64,000 nucleotides of DNA from a virus: positions 81,434-145,433 of IMG/VR virus record IMGVR_UViG_3300017971_000207. One strand, 5' to 3'. Shown here piece by piece: positions 8,392 to 17,437 of the stretch (its first letter is position 1; every line of letters starts with the position of its first letter). A program made the translations under genes and the position numbers. The notes beneath the pieces are model-generated. The model was not told the origin of the DNA, did not search any database, and saw only the letters and a program-made list of their open reading frames with translations.

Positions 8392-8409
8392 GAGTATGGC
8401 GGCATACTC
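8392..8409 (-). promoter_or_regulatory. inverted repeat upstream of the ribbon-helix-helix gene
   Basis: GAGTATG-CCGC-CATACTC on the minus strand, perfect 7-bp arms with a 4-bp centre, just before the ATG. The size suits an Arc-type repressor site; autoregulation is inferred. Confidence 0.45.
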
Positions 8410-8433
8410 AAGAGTTGCCGTCAAACCAACCGA

Positions 8434-8480
8434 AGATCGAAAAGTGTGAGGACCGTCACAGCTGCACCGACAAAGGATAG
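8434..8480 (+). pseudogene. displaced 3' end of the lipoprotein gene
   Basis: The plus strand reads KIEKCEDRHSCTDKG-stop, 13 of 15 residues identical to the end of the lipoprotein gene at 7656, with many synonymous differences. It has no start of its own. It most likely marks the original end of that gene, separated by the HNH cassette. Confidence 0.6.
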
Positions 8481-8483
8481 CCC

Positions 8484-10001
8484 ATGACCAGCAAGGCACA
8501 ATTGACCGAGGAGATGCGGCGCCTGATGGGTGTTGCGCCACGACCGCTGGGGCCTTGGTCAGATAGACCAGAGGAGACCTGGAAAGAGCCGATCACCACA
8601 AAGCTCGATGAGGCCAAGCTCAAGGTAGACTGGGACGAGGGGATAAAGATAGTCGACCAGGCTCTGAACAAGCTTCGGACGACCGGCCCCAAGTGGCTGA
8701 AGGGCCTTGTAGGGGACGACTGGAAGGCAGGGAAGGTCCAGAAGACCAAAGGCAAAGGAGCCCAGAAGAAGTACACCGGGCGCCTTCGGCTCTTTGTGGG
8801 CCCCTCTGTCAGCAACGCCAGCAAGACCGTTGTGGTGACCCTGACGCAGACAGAGGCGCCGGGAGAGCACGACTACTACACCGGCGTATACACCACAGGG
8901 CTAATCGAGATCGACGCCTCCTGTAAGCTACTGTTGGGCAAAAAGGGTGTAGGCGGCGCCAAGGTGGGCCTACCCGACCTAAGCGCCATTCAGGACCTTA
9001 CTGCCAGCGTGCTTACCACCTTTAAGCCTTACCTTGAAAAGCACTTTGGTAGCCCGAGTGGAGAGGATGCGAAGGACCTCGCTAAGGATACCCTAAACGA
9101 CGCGGCACAAGAGCTACTACCGTGGCTCAAGGGCCTTACAGGCGACAAGTGGTATGCTTCCTCAGTGGGCCCAGAGACGCTGCGACTCCACGTCGGTCTA
9201 AGCTACGCCGACGCGCCGATCTCGATGACCATAATCCTGAAGTACGACCCCATCAAGGGGACCTTCACCGCAACAGCTCGCGCCTTCTCCGGGGAGGGGC
9301 TGATGGATAAGGTCACCAAGGACAATCTCAAGTCGGATGGTCTGCAGGGGGTTGTCGCCATCGCGAAAAGCTTACAGCCGGTGATAAAGCTGGCGTCCGA
9401 GGCTGCTCAAGAGGTCGCGGCGACGAACACCGAGGAGATCATCTTGGACGCTGTCGCGAACTTGGTAGCCGATGGTCTGGTGTGGCTAAAGGATGTAACC
9501 GGCGAACCGGACGGCTGGAAGATCACAAAACCTACGGAGCACGACCCCTGGATGTACTTCAACCTGAACCCGCCGGGGAAGAGCTTCACCTTGACGGTCG
9601 GAGTGGTGGTTGACCCGTTGGACGAGGGCGAGGGCTTCCAGGTCATCACGGACGTTCTAGGCAAACAGGGACAGCCCTTTGCCCACCACGGTCCTGTGAT
9701 CGCTAGTGAGGACGACCTAAAGGACCTAGTCAAGGTGGCTTTGAAGCCTGTTGAGAAGAACATCAAGGAGGTCATCAAAGCGGAGGGGGCCAAGGTCCTT
9801 ACCTTGATCAAAGATATTCGCACAGACTACAAGAAGATGCGCAAGGGCCTTGTCATGGCACGTGCCGCCTTGGAGTTCGTCAGCGAGAAGCTAGAGGTGG
9901 AGGATTTCACGGGGGTCGAGGCAAAATGCCTGGAGTTCGAGGAGAAGCTCGGCGCGGCACTCGACAGCTCGAAGCAGCTTCGCTCAAAGCTCCCTTACTA
10001 A
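8484..10001 (+). CDS. repeat-domain protein, predicted virion-associated, 505 aa
   Basis: Three copies of a ~110-residue domain, marked by WLKGLVGDDWK (~70), WLKGLTGDKWY (~213) and WLKDVTGEPDGWK (~335), each followed by beta-rich segments; then a coiled coil (~430-500). The N-terminus (RRLMGVAPRPLGPW) and coiled coil recur in the next gene. No catalytic motif. Ends 43 bp before its paralogue. Function unknown. Confidence 0.7.
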   Translation: MTSKAQLTEEMRRLMGVAPRPLGPWSDRPEETWKEPITTKLDEAKLKVDWDEGIKIVDQALNKLRTTGPKWLKGLVGDDWKAGKVQKTKGKGAQKKYTGRLRLFVGPSVSNASKTVVVTLTQTEAPGEHDYYTGVYTTGLIEIDASCKLLLGKKGVGGAKVGLPDLSAIQDLTASVLTTFKPYLEKHFGSPSGEDAKDLAKDTLNDAAQELLPWLKGLTGDKWYASSVGPETLRLHVGLSYADAPISMTIILKYDPIKGTFTATARAFSGEGLMDKVTKDNLKSDGLQGVVAIAKSLQPVIKLASEAAQEVAATNTEEIILDAVANLVADGLVWLKDVTGEPDGWKITKPTEHDPWMYFNLNPPGKSFTLTVGVVVDPLDEGEGFQVITDVLGKQGQPFAHHGPVIASEDDLKDLVKVALKPVEKNIKEVIKAEGAKVLTLIKDIRTDYKKMRKGLVMARAALEFVSEKLEVEDFTGVEAKCLEFEEKLGAALDSSKQLRSKLPY

Positions 10002-10044
10002 GATGAACGCCATGAGATGACGAACAGGGAATGAGGAGAACAAG

Positions 10045-10782
10045 GTGAGCAAACTGCAAGAGCAGCGGCGATTGATGGGGCTAGAGCCTCGACCTATGGG
10101 GCCATGGGCTCAGGACGCAGAGGGCGCGGGTCCTCCTGATGAGGAGATAGTAGAGGCGACCCAAGGACCCTGGGTAAAGATGAACCGCGCCCTCAAGAAG
10201 GCAGAAAAAGACGGGGTCTCCTGGATCAAAACGAACGTAGCCGACCGAGACTGGAAGACCTCCCTAACCACGGCCGACAAGAATTACCCCTACGGGCGGC
10301 TGGAGATCTACCTTCTTAGCCCCGAGGGAGTTTTCGAGAAGAACCTCTGGGACCTGACCATCTACCTAACGTGGACCGCATCCTTAAGCTCAGACACAGA
10401 CCCCAAGTTCAAAGCGCGCATCCGTTTGGAGGACAAGCAAGGCCAGGTTCACGTGGAGGAGACCAAGGAAGAGGTCAGCGCTGCGGACATCAAGGACCTC
10501 AAGAACCTGCTACTGCTGCCCAACAAGAAAGCTTTGGCCGATGCTTTTGCCCCCGGAGCCCAACAGAAGAAGTCGTTGAAGGACCTCCGGCGAGCATACA
10601 AGGATGCTCGCCAGAACCTCGTCTCTATGAGGGACAAGATCGAGGTTCTCAGCCAGCACCTAGAGAAAAGCGCGCTCGCGGATGTAAAGGATTCGGCTCA
10701 AGAGCTGTACAGCATGGAACTCAAGCTATCCTCAGCAATAAAGAAGCTGCGGAACTCTGCGGCCACCGCCGCAGAGTTCTAA
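10045..10782 (+). CDS. paralogue of the repeat-domain protein, 245 aa
   Basis: GTG start with GAGGAG upstream. N-terminal RRLMGLEPRPMGPW, a single domain copy (WIKTNVADRDWK, ~56) and the same C-terminal coiled coil (~175-240) as the 505-aa neighbour. Gene duplication with gain or loss of domain copies is evident. Ends 2 bp from the convergent reductase gene with no terminator between. Confidence 0.7.
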   Translation: MSKLQEQRRLMGLEPRPMGPWAQDAEGAGPPDEEIVEATQGPWVKMNRALKKAEKDGVSWIKTNVADRDWKTSLTTADKNYPYGRLEIYLLSPEGVFEKNLWDLTIYLTWTASLSSDTDPKFKARIRLEDKQGQVHVEETKEEVSAADIKDLKNLLLLPNKKALADAFAPGAQQKKSLKDLRRAYKDARQNLVSMRDKIEVLSQHLEKSALADVKDSAQELYSMELKLSSAIKKLRNSAATAAEF

Positions 10783-10784
10783 CC

Positions 10785-13700
10785 CTATCTTATCGGACAG
10801 CTTCCGCTAGCGCACGCCTCCTCAATCTCCATCTCACCGCCGTTGACCAGCGGGTGGTCGTGGTCGATGTTGGAGGCTAGACGCTCAAAGGTCTCGCGGT
10901 CTATCGCCTCGTAGGGAGGCTGGGCGTAGCCATGAGCCTTGGGCAAGCAGGTGGTGCTCTTAAGCCGCGGCACAAACTCCCCGAGAAGAGCGGCAAGCTC
11001 CTCCTGCTCCGTATCGGCGTCAAAGGTGATAGTGGCACTGACGGCATTATCTGCCCAGTGCTCCTGTACGGCCGCCTGCCGTTCAAACTGCTGGCGCAGC
11101 GTCTGCGTCTGCGCAGTCACGCGCCCCGCGGGCGTCGACTCTGCGAAGCTGAACACGATCGTGTTCCCTGTCTGGTCGTACACATCAAGCTCGTGCGGAA
11201 CGCCAGCCTCCATAAGGGCGCCGGCTAGGTTGTCCGCAATGTCCAAGCGAACACGGCGGATGTAGTGGCGCGCGAAGGGGGCGTGGATGCCTGGCGAGCT
11301 GCGGCTTAGCAACGATATGGTGCCGCTAGGCTTAACGGTGGTAACGGTCTTGGGGATAGCTGTGCCTAGCTCAATGGCGTAGCGCGTAGCCTCCCTGCGA
11401 CATGCTCCGTACCACGCATCGAGCTGTGCTGGCGTCCAGTCGAAGTCGCAGATACCCCCCAGCCCTACTCCTAGCCTCATGTTCTGCTGCTGCACCGCGT
11501 TCGAGATGGGGTCCGTCAGCTTAGACAGTCGATTGCGAAAGCAGTAGCGCGTGACAAGGCGAAACACCTCGTCAGCGTCAGTCGTATCGTGGAACCGTGA
11601 GGGGAACACCTCGGACAGGTTGCACGCCTCACGGTTGTACAGCGGCAGCTCGCCACAGTTGCCCGTCGCTACGCCGTCTGCAATGAAGGTCTCGTGCGTC
11701 GGCTGCTTGAGGCAGAACACCGGCTCGTGTCCGATAGGCTCGATGCTCACGATCTCCGTGGTGAACCGCTCCGCATAGGGTCCCCTCTTCCACGAGCTGC
11801 GCCAGCTTAGATAGCGATCCTCCATATCCTCTCGGAGGAATCCGAGCTGCTCATAGAAACGGACCGCGTTGGCCTTTGAGACAACAAGGTCGTACTGCGT
11901 CTTGCACCAGTAGTCAGCAAGGTCCCCCTTACCATCAGGCAGACGGCGATAGCCTGCGTCTCGCCGCTTGTAGACGGACGACACGATGCCGAAGTTTAGG
12001 AGCAGCGTTTGAACATCACGGAGAAGAGCTGGGTTGCTCTGCGACAGACGGACGGAGAAGGTCTGCTTTTCGGCTGTCCAGTTTATCTGACCGTCTGTTG
12101 CGAAGAGGCCGCGGAGGTAGCCGCGGACGCACTTTTTGGTCCCGCGCCACACCACCTCTGGCACAGAGCCCTTCTCACGATAGCCTACCTCAGCCAGGGC
12201 ACGGCTTAGCAGCGAGCTGCAGATGTCCTCGTAGCGATCATACACTTGACAACCGAAGCGCTTCAGGTGCCCGTTACGCGGCGCTACGGAGGCCGCTACC
12301 TCGTGGCACCACGCTAGATATTGCCCGGACATCTTGCGCTTGGCGTCCCAGAAGAATAGATGAGCGCGCTTGCCGTCCTCGCTCCAACAGCCGTCACCTT
12401 CGAGCCACCCAATAACATGCCCGAGAGCCTCGCTGCCGTCCGCCCCCCACAAACCCTCGCCGGATTGAAGTAGCAAGGTATCTCCAGGAGACAGGTCCTT
12501 AAGCTCCACAAAACCGTCGGGGGTCGGGAAGCGGTGATACGCCGTAGCCTTGATCTCGTTACCGTGCCGGGTCCGCATCCGGTAGACCTTCTCGGAGGCG
12601 CTTGTCTGGAAAGCCGCCTCCGCCTCGCGATGCACCGCTCCAGGCGAGACGTTCGTACGGTCCGTGCCGACACGAGCGTCGGTGGTGACCTGGAAAGCTT
12701 TGGCGTCCTTGAGATCTCGGATGGGTATTAAGCCCCATTGCGTGACGACACGGGTGTCGCCGGTGAGGCAGGGGTTGATCCCAACGATACCGGGGTCCGT
12801 CTCACGACATAGAGGGAGGTTGAACACACCAGGCTCGCCACCAGGCTCCGCAACGATGTCCGAAACGAGCTGGCGCCAGTCAAACCCCTCCAGCTCCTCC
12901 CTGCTTTGGAAGGCCAACGAGTTGTTGCTGGTGTGCCGATGCAAGGTTACCAGGCTCAGGTCCTTCTTCGCATTCCGGAAGGCTTGGTCGGTCGGGCTCC
13001 CCAAGGTCATCAAGGCGGAGTTGTGGACGAGCAAGCCGTTGCAGACAAACTCCTCAGCACCAGCTACCTCGATATCGTAGGTGTCCGCGGTCTCGTCCGT
13101 CTCGGTCACGTCCTGCACACAGATGGGCACGAGACCCTGAGCTTCTCCGCCCAGCTCTTCGTAAAGCGGGAAGACCATCTGTTTGCTGGTTGAATCCCAC
13201 CGACCTTTCCAGAAGGTGGTGCTGTGTTCTGCGCGCACCATCTCGGAGGGGTAGCCGTAGTCACACTGAGACACCGCGCTTACACGGACGCGCTTGGTCG
13301 CGTGGGGCTGCACTAGCTCCAGAAAGCGGGCCGTCGCGGTCCGTCCCACCAGATTGAGGTGGTACATAGGCTGCCAAGACCCTCTAGCAGAGCGATTAAG
13401 CTTCAACCTCGTCGGTATTCCCAGGCTCGCGTAGACCGCCTGCACCTGCTCCAGGAAGGAGGGGTACACCGAGGCGCAGAGAACCACGGGGCGATTGCGT
13501 GCTGCACCGTCCGCATCTAGGAGGCCCGCCAGGTAGGAGGCTCGAACATGGGGGAGCCCCTCCAAGATGAACGACGGCACGTTAAGAGGCTGACGGGGTT
13601 TCTTCAGATTATCGTCCAGGTACCAGGCTAGCTGCTTGGACTGTGCTCGTATCCTTAGACAGTCGTCGAGGGCTCGTGGGGGGCGCTCGTTGAGCCGGAC

Positions 13701-15968
13701 CCCGTAGCGCGTCAATTGCTCACGGCATCTGTTTGCTATTGCGTTGTGATAGCCGTCGTTAGCAACTACCACAGAAACATAGGCGTTGAACCCGTCGTCG
13801 CGTCGGTTGGCCCTGGTGTAGCCGTCTCCCTGAAAGTAGCCAAGAAACCAAGCGCTCTGCTCATCTAACCGCGGAACGGTTATATCGACGCACGTCGTAG
13901 AGTGTTTCGGCTTGTCGTAGGACCACGAGGGCAGCTCAGTAGGACGCCCTGGTAGAATGGCGTCGACAAACACCATACGGTCCCCTGGCTCCAGCTCTTT
14001 AGCCTCTTTGAACTCGTAGCGGCCGGGGGCTGTGAGGACGGCCACTCGATGGTTTCCGGTACAACGAAAGACGCCCATTTGCGTGGTCAGCTCGTAAAGA
14101 GCCTGAACGCCCTGGTGTACGTGCTCCGAGACCTTAGCAAACTTCGAGCCCCCTGTGAGAACCTCATCGCCTACCGCAACGGCCTCGATAGGCTTCAGCC
14201 CGTTCTTGGTGTGAACCAAGGAGCCTTCGGGGAGACAGCGACGCACGTTGCCTGCCTTCACGCATAGCCCGATGTAGTTGGTGACATCCAGGCAGTCGAT
14301 CGAACTAAGCCTCCGACCCCGAGCTCGACGGACAACCTCCCAGCAGGACCTCAGCATATGAGTTAGCGGGCCAGGGCCGCCGGCCACTCCGCCAAAGGTC
14401 CGGATGGGTGTACCTCGCGGGCGCACGCGGGACACGTCAATGACCACATCAACCCCCTGGAAGGCTGAGAGCAGCACCTCACCTAACGCCTTCATCCAGC
14501 CCTCACGTGAGTCCTCTACATCGTAACGGTGTGTGCTCCCGTTGAGCATCTCTCCGCTGTACTTCGACACCTCGGTGTAGTTGGGGTGGTCCAGCCGACA
14601 CTCGATGAACAGACGCGGGTTGCCTGGGGCAACAGGAGGGAGTGCCCCAATGTTATCGAGCCCTACACCAACGCCTCCGCCAAGCATGAGCTGCTCAGAC
14701 GTCCACACCCAGTCGTCCACGCCGGACAGCTGCACAAACCAGCAGTTGCCCGTTACTACGCCCCCCTCCAAGGTAAAGCTACCTGTCTCGGGCTCGGTAA
14801 CGCAGAAGACCTCCTCTTCTTGTCCCTCATCCACGATCTCTCGCACGGTGTAGCGGGTAGGCTCGGGAACGACTGTAAGAATCTCCAGGCGTCCTGAGCG
14901 TATACCGTAGTTTGTCTCAGTGCTTGGATCCGTTGACCTACCAGTAACGCAGTATCCTAACAGTGGCGCACGCTCAGCCACCCAGTCCAACGCAGCGCTG
15001 TTCTGGGAGGACAGGCGATTGCTGGGCTTCCCCGGTCTAAGAGAGCCATCAGCTGCTAAGAGTCCGGCGAGAAAACCGGCCTGGTAAACAGTATCCAACC
15101 TGGTTGGGGGCAGGCTCTTGAGATCCTCCACAGACTTAAAGAACAGCACAGGCTCTCCATCCTGAGAAGGCGGCGTGCACGTGTACGAGAAGAAGCTAGC
15201 CCTCTCCAACCGCTCTCTGTGAGCAACCTTCTTACCGCACAACCGTAGCCTAAACGTGCTGAGCTTGAGCGTCTCACGGCTCCCATCTCCAAAGATGAGC
15301 CCATGAGCAAACCCATCGTTGAACGTCTTGGGGTCGCATCCTTCAAGCTCTTTTGCGCAAGCGGGTGTTACTAGGATCTGGTCACCCACCCGGAGGTCTG
15401 TGACCTCCCCGCGGTTCGAGGTGAACCAACGGTGCTCGGCTGTAGCTGTGAACTCAAAAGCGAAGCTGGACCTTAGCCCTGTAGGCTTCATGCGATAGCG
15501 GAGGAGCCGTTGCCTACCAAAGGACCTAACCTTTGCTGGACGCCATTGCCCATCCTTGGTCAACACCTCTACGGTTTCTCCTACCGCCTCCTCCAAGGTT
15601 GCAAGAACACCGTTGGCCCAGAAGCGAGTACCTCCCGAAAAGCAGTTGAACCGAGCGTTAGCAGGGATGCCTGGCACACCACCGGTCCATAGCCCGCGAC
15701 CGGGGGGCAACGCCTGGCAGGTCCAGAAGAGCTCAAACAGCCGCTCAGCCTCGGCGCGGCAGGGGCTTGGAGCCAAGGACACATTACCCTCCACCACGCG
15801 GCGGATAGTGTCGGTCCACGACTCCTCGTTGCGGCAGTACTTCGTTAGGTAGGTGCTACGGGAGAGTATGCTCTCGAACGGGTCGCGGGCCCTCCTGTAT
15901 GGCTCCAGGAAACGCTCCTGAAGCCGAAATTCCTGCGTCTCACGGGCCTTGACGACGATCTGCTGCAT
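10785..15968 (-). CDS. nrdJ: adenosylcobalamin-dependent (class II) ribonucleotide reductase with three inteins
   Basis: Makes deoxyribonucleotides using B12 radical chemistry, without oxygen. The 1727-aa precursor splices to ~650 aa, somewhat short for the family. Key sites: the active-site Cys in N-CWFVQLSG, the radical Cys in NP-CGELPL, PSGTISLL, and a C-terminal CASGSCPIR redox pair. Each intein sits beside a core motif: before CWF, before SALM, and between NP and CGE. I chose the ATG at 15968 (GGAG upstream) over a TTG at 15998. Phage reductases feed genome replication. Confidence 0.92.
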   Translation of the reverse strand: MQQIVVKARETQEFRLQERFLEPYRRARDPFESILSRSTYLTKYCRNEESWTDTIRRVVEGNVSLAPSPCRAEAERLFELFWTCQALPPGRGLWTGGVPGIPANARFNCFSGGTRFWANGVLATLEEAVGETVEVLTKDGQWRPAKVRSFGRQRLLRYRMKPTGLRSSFAFEFTATAEHRWFTSNRGEVTDLRVGDQILVTPACAKELEGCDPKTFNDGFAHGLIFGDGSRETLKLSTFRLRLCGKKVAHRERLERASFFSYTCTPPSQDGEPVLFFKSVEDLKSLPPTRLDTVYQAGFLAGLLAADGSLRPGKPSNRLSSQNSAALDWVAERAPLLGYCVTGRSTDPSTETNYGIRSGRLEILTVVPEPTRYTVREIVDEGQEEEVFCVTEPETGSFTLEGGVVTGNCWFVQLSGVDDWVWTSEQLMLGGGVGVGLDNIGALPPVAPGNPRLFIECRLDHPNYTEVSKYSGEMLNGSTHRYDVEDSREGWMKALGEVLLSAFQGVDVVIDVSRVRPRGTPIRTFGGVAGGPGPLTHMLRSCWEVVRRARGRRLSSIDCLDVTNYIGLCVKAGNVRRCLPEGSLVHTKNGLKPIEAVAVGDEVLTGGSKFAKVSEHVHQGVQALYELTTQMGVFRCTGNHRVAVLTAPGRYEFKEAKELEPGDRMVFVDAILPGRPTELPSWSYDKPKHSTTCVDITVPRLDEQSAWFLGYFQGDGYTRANRRDDGFNAYVSVVVANDGYHNAIANRCREQLTRYGVRLNERPPRALDDCLRIRAQSKQLAWYLDDNLKKPRQPLNVPSFILEGLPHVRASYLAGLLDADGAARNRPVVLCASVYPSFLEQVQAVYASLGIPTRLKLNRSARGSWQPMYHLNLVGRTATARFLELVQPHATKRVRVSAVSQCDYGYPSEMVRAEHSTTFWKGRWDSTSKQMVFPLYEELGGEAQGLVPICVQDVTETDETADTYDIEVAGAEEFVCNGLLVHNSALMTLGSPTDQAFRNAKKDLSLVTLHRHTSNNSLAFQSREELEGFDWRQLVSDIVAEPGGEPGVFNLPLCRETDPGIVGINPCLTGDTRVVTQWGLIPIRDLKDAKAFQVTTDARVGTDRTNVSPGAVHREAEAAFQTSASEKVYRMRTRHGNEIKATAYHRFPTPDGFVELKDLSPGDTLLLQSGEGLWGADGSEALGHVIGWLEGDGCWSEDGKRAHLFFWDAKRKMSGQYLAWCHEVAASVAPRNGHLKRFGCQVYDRYEDICSSLLSRALAEVGYREKGSVPEVVWRGTKKCVRGYLRGLFATDGQINWTAEKQTFSVRLSQSNPALLRDVQTLLLNFGIVSSVYKRRDAGYRRLPDGKGDLADYWCKTQYDLVVSKANAVRFYEQLGFLREDMEDRYLSWRSSWKRGPYAERFTTEIVSIEPIGHEPVFCLKQPTHETFIADGVATGNCGELPLYNREACNLSEVFPSRFHDTTDADEVFRLVTRYCFRNRLSKLTDPISNAVQQQNMRLGVGLGGICDFDWTPAQLDAWYGACRREATRYAIELGTAIPKTVTTVKPSGTISLLSRSSPGIHAPFARHYIRRVRLDIADNLAGALMEAGVPHELDVYDQTGNTIVFSFAESTPAGRVTAQTQTLRQQFERQAAVQEHWADNAVSATITFDADTEQEELAALLGEFVPRLKSTTCLPKAHGYAQPPYEAIDRETFERLASNIDHDHPLVNGGEMEIEEACASGSCPIR
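11658..12770 (-). mobile_element. intein 3 of the ribonucleotide reductase (371 aa)
   Basis: Begins CLTGDTRVVTQWG after GINP and ends GVATGN before CGEL, splitting the radical-cysteine motif NPCGE. LAGLIDADG motifs GWLEGDGCW and GLFATDGQ. Penultimate residue Gly. Confidence 0.9.
13020..14237 (-). mobile_element. intein 2 of the ribonucleotide reductase (406 aa)
   Basis: Begins CLPEGSLVHTKNG after GNVRR and ends GLLVHN before SALMTLG. Block B CTGNHRVAV. Endonuclease motifs GYFQGDGYT and GLLDADGAA look intact. Confidence 0.9.
14745..15644 (-). mobile_element. intein 1 of the ribonucleotide reductase (300 aa)
   Basis: Begins CFSGGTRFWANG after ANARFN and ends VVTGN before CWFVQ, directly before the active-site Cys. 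Endonuclease motifs GLIFGDGS and GLLAADGS in a short insert. Penultimate residue Gly. Confidence 0.88.
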
Positions 15969-16002
15969 AGCTTCTCCACGCGCACGCTTGCCCGCCAAGA
16001 GG

Positions 16003-16026
16003 CCCGCGCCTCCTGCGGGTCTTTTT
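16003..16026 (+). terminator. terminator-like hairpin read on the plus strand
   Basis: CCCGC-loop-GCGGG followed by TCTTTTT on the plus strand, between two minus-strand genes. No plus-strand gene feeds it, so it could stop antisense transcription or be fortuitous. Confidence 0.35.
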
Positions 16027-16032
16027 GGTTAA

Positions 16033-16602
16033 TCACGAGGTGAGGAGGTCTCGGACCTCCGCCTCTAAGCTCTCCACGACTCCCAGCTTGGGAGGATCGT
16101 CCGAGAGCTTAAACCGGACCTGCAGCAGGTCATCCTGGCTGTCTCCTCCCCATAAAGTGGTCGAGTCCACCGTCCCCACGATGGGCTCATCAAGCGTTAT
16201 CTCATAAGGCGTGGGGCTGTAGGATAGCGTGATGTGCGGCTGATAGTCCGGGAACTTCTTCGAGAACGGGACACCCCCGGCATCGAAGGCGCGCGCCAAC
16301 TGCGCGCGCAGCTTCATAAGCGCAGGGCTGAGCACCTTAGCGATTATTGGGTGTCCGGGCTTGTCGTCCGGGTTCTCAGGGAAGTAGGACACCTCCCTGA
16401 CCACTACCTCGAACGGCGGTGTGCGGTCCATGATGGGGGCCGCAATCTCTATCGCGCCACCCAACGTGTGCAAAGGCACTCCCTTGCCGAGGTAGAGCAT
16501 CGTGATGTGGTGGCTGTTTGCCCCCACATGCTCCCCAGGACAGCCGATACTTCTAAGGCGCTCACTGAGCGCGGGTGACATGGCTACCCCTAAAAACGAC
16601 AT
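16033..16602 (-). CDS. 2H phosphoesterase (LigT/2'-5' RNA ligase-like), 189 aa
   Basis: Two H-x-T motifs, HHITMLYLG (~32) and HITLSY (~122), define the 2H fold, whose members cleave 2'-5' or cyclic phosphodiester bonds in RNA ends, tRNA splicing products or cyclic oligonucleotides. Phage 2H proteins include the anti-CBASS enzyme Acb1, so defence evasion is one possible role, RNA repair another. Start at 16602 keeps the first strand (SFLGVAM). Confidence 0.82.
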   Translation of the reverse strand: MSFLGVAMSPALSERLRSIGCPGEHVGANSHHITMLYLGKGVPLHTLGGAIEIAAPIMDRTPPFEVVVREVSYFPENPDDKPGHPIIAKVLSPALMKLRAQLARAFDAGGVPFSKKFPDYQPHITLSYSPTPYEITLDEPIVGTVDSTTLWGGDSQDDLLQVRFKLSDDPPKLGVVESLEAEVRDLLTS

Positions 16603-16665
16603 CCCTTGGTTCTACCACGATTCGAGGCTAGTTAGCATCTTTACGACACAGCCCTTAGACGGCCT

Positions 16666-16764
16666 CTAATCATCTCCAGCAGATAGCCCCTGATGGCGTT
16701 TCTGAAGCGAGCTGATGTCGTCCGAAAGCCCCGTATAATCCTGCATCAGCGAGCACGGGGCCAC
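16666..16764 (-). CDS. possible microprotein, 32 aa
   Basis: GTG start with GAGAGG upstream, 10 bp after the RNase HII stop, giving a polar peptide (MAPCSLMQDYTGLSDDISSL...). It fills a gap of 170 bp in an otherwise packed run. Only spacing and ribosome site support it. Confidence 0.35.
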   Translation of the reverse strand: MAPCSLMQDYTGLSDDISSLQKRHQGLSAGDD

Positions 16765-16774
16765 ACCCGCCTCT

Positions 16775-17437
16775 CTAGTCTACCTTGAAAGGGCGGAAGC
16801 TCCGCCGGTGTATCTCGCACGGCCCCAGCCGCTCAATCGCGTCCATGTGGGCCTTAACGCCGTAACCCTTGTGGGCTGCGAAGCCGTAACCCTTGTAGGT
16901 ATCAGACAGCTCAACCATGAGCCGGTCTCGAACCACCTTCGCGAACACGCTAGCCAAGGAGACCGCAGGCACCAGCCTGTCGGCGCGCGGAAGACAGACA
17001 ACCTCAGCTACGTCCGGCTTGCCTATAGCGGGAAGCCTCATCCCATCGACCACAACAAAAGGGGGATAGGCCAGCCGGTAAAATGTGGCGCGGATAGCCT
17101 CGGCTTGGGCGTCCGCCTGCGCTGCATCAATGTCTCCCTTGTCAATCTCGGCCGCGCTCACCTCCCCGATACCCACGACCACGTGGTCGTCATCCTTTAA
17201 GCTCTCAAAGAGCTGCTCTCGCCGCGCGGGGCTGAGCCGCTTGGAGTCGGTTAAAAGCTTGGGGGGCTTCCAGTCAATCGAGACCGCTGCTGCAGCCGCT
17301 ACAATCGGCCCTGCTAAAGCTCCACGCCCCACCTCATCCACTCCCACGATGGTTCCCGGACGGAGGAGCTTTAGCAGCGCAGCTAACATCGCGAGGTTTT
17401 GCTGGTCAACCTCTTCTTTGCTCAGCGTATCAGTCAT
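16775..17437 (-). CDS. rnhB: ribonuclease HII
   Basis: Cuts the RNA strand of RNA-DNA hybrids. Conserved GVDEVGRGALAGP (~31-43; catalytic D-E), LTDSKRLS, an SLASVFAKVVRDRLM block with VVVDG, and YGFAAHKGYG...HRRSFRP near the C-terminus. The ATG at 17437 overlaps the upstream stop by 8 bp. A perfect 16-bp palindrome lies inside the gene at 17175-17190. Probably removes primers or resolves hybrids in phage replication. Confidence 0.93.
   Translation of the reverse strand: MTDTLSKEEVDQQNLAMLAALLKLLRPGTIVGVDEVGRGALAGPIVAAAAAVSIDWKPPKLLTDSKRLSPARREQLFESLKDDDHVVVGIGEVSAAEIDKGDIDAAQADAQAEAIRATFYRLAYPPFVVVDGMRLPAIGKPDVAEVVCLPRADRLVPAVSLASVFAKVVRDRLMVELSDTYKGYGFAAHKGYGVKAHMDAIERLGPCEIHRRSFRPFKVD

Noticed and set aside
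15969-15998. TTG start of the ribonucleotide reductase
   Set aside because: The ATG ten codons later has GGAG at correct distance and the added residues are not family-like.
16603-16660. tRNA-like T-arm
   Set aside because: A GAATCGTGG stretch suggested a T-loop but no acceptor or anticodon stem can be formed.
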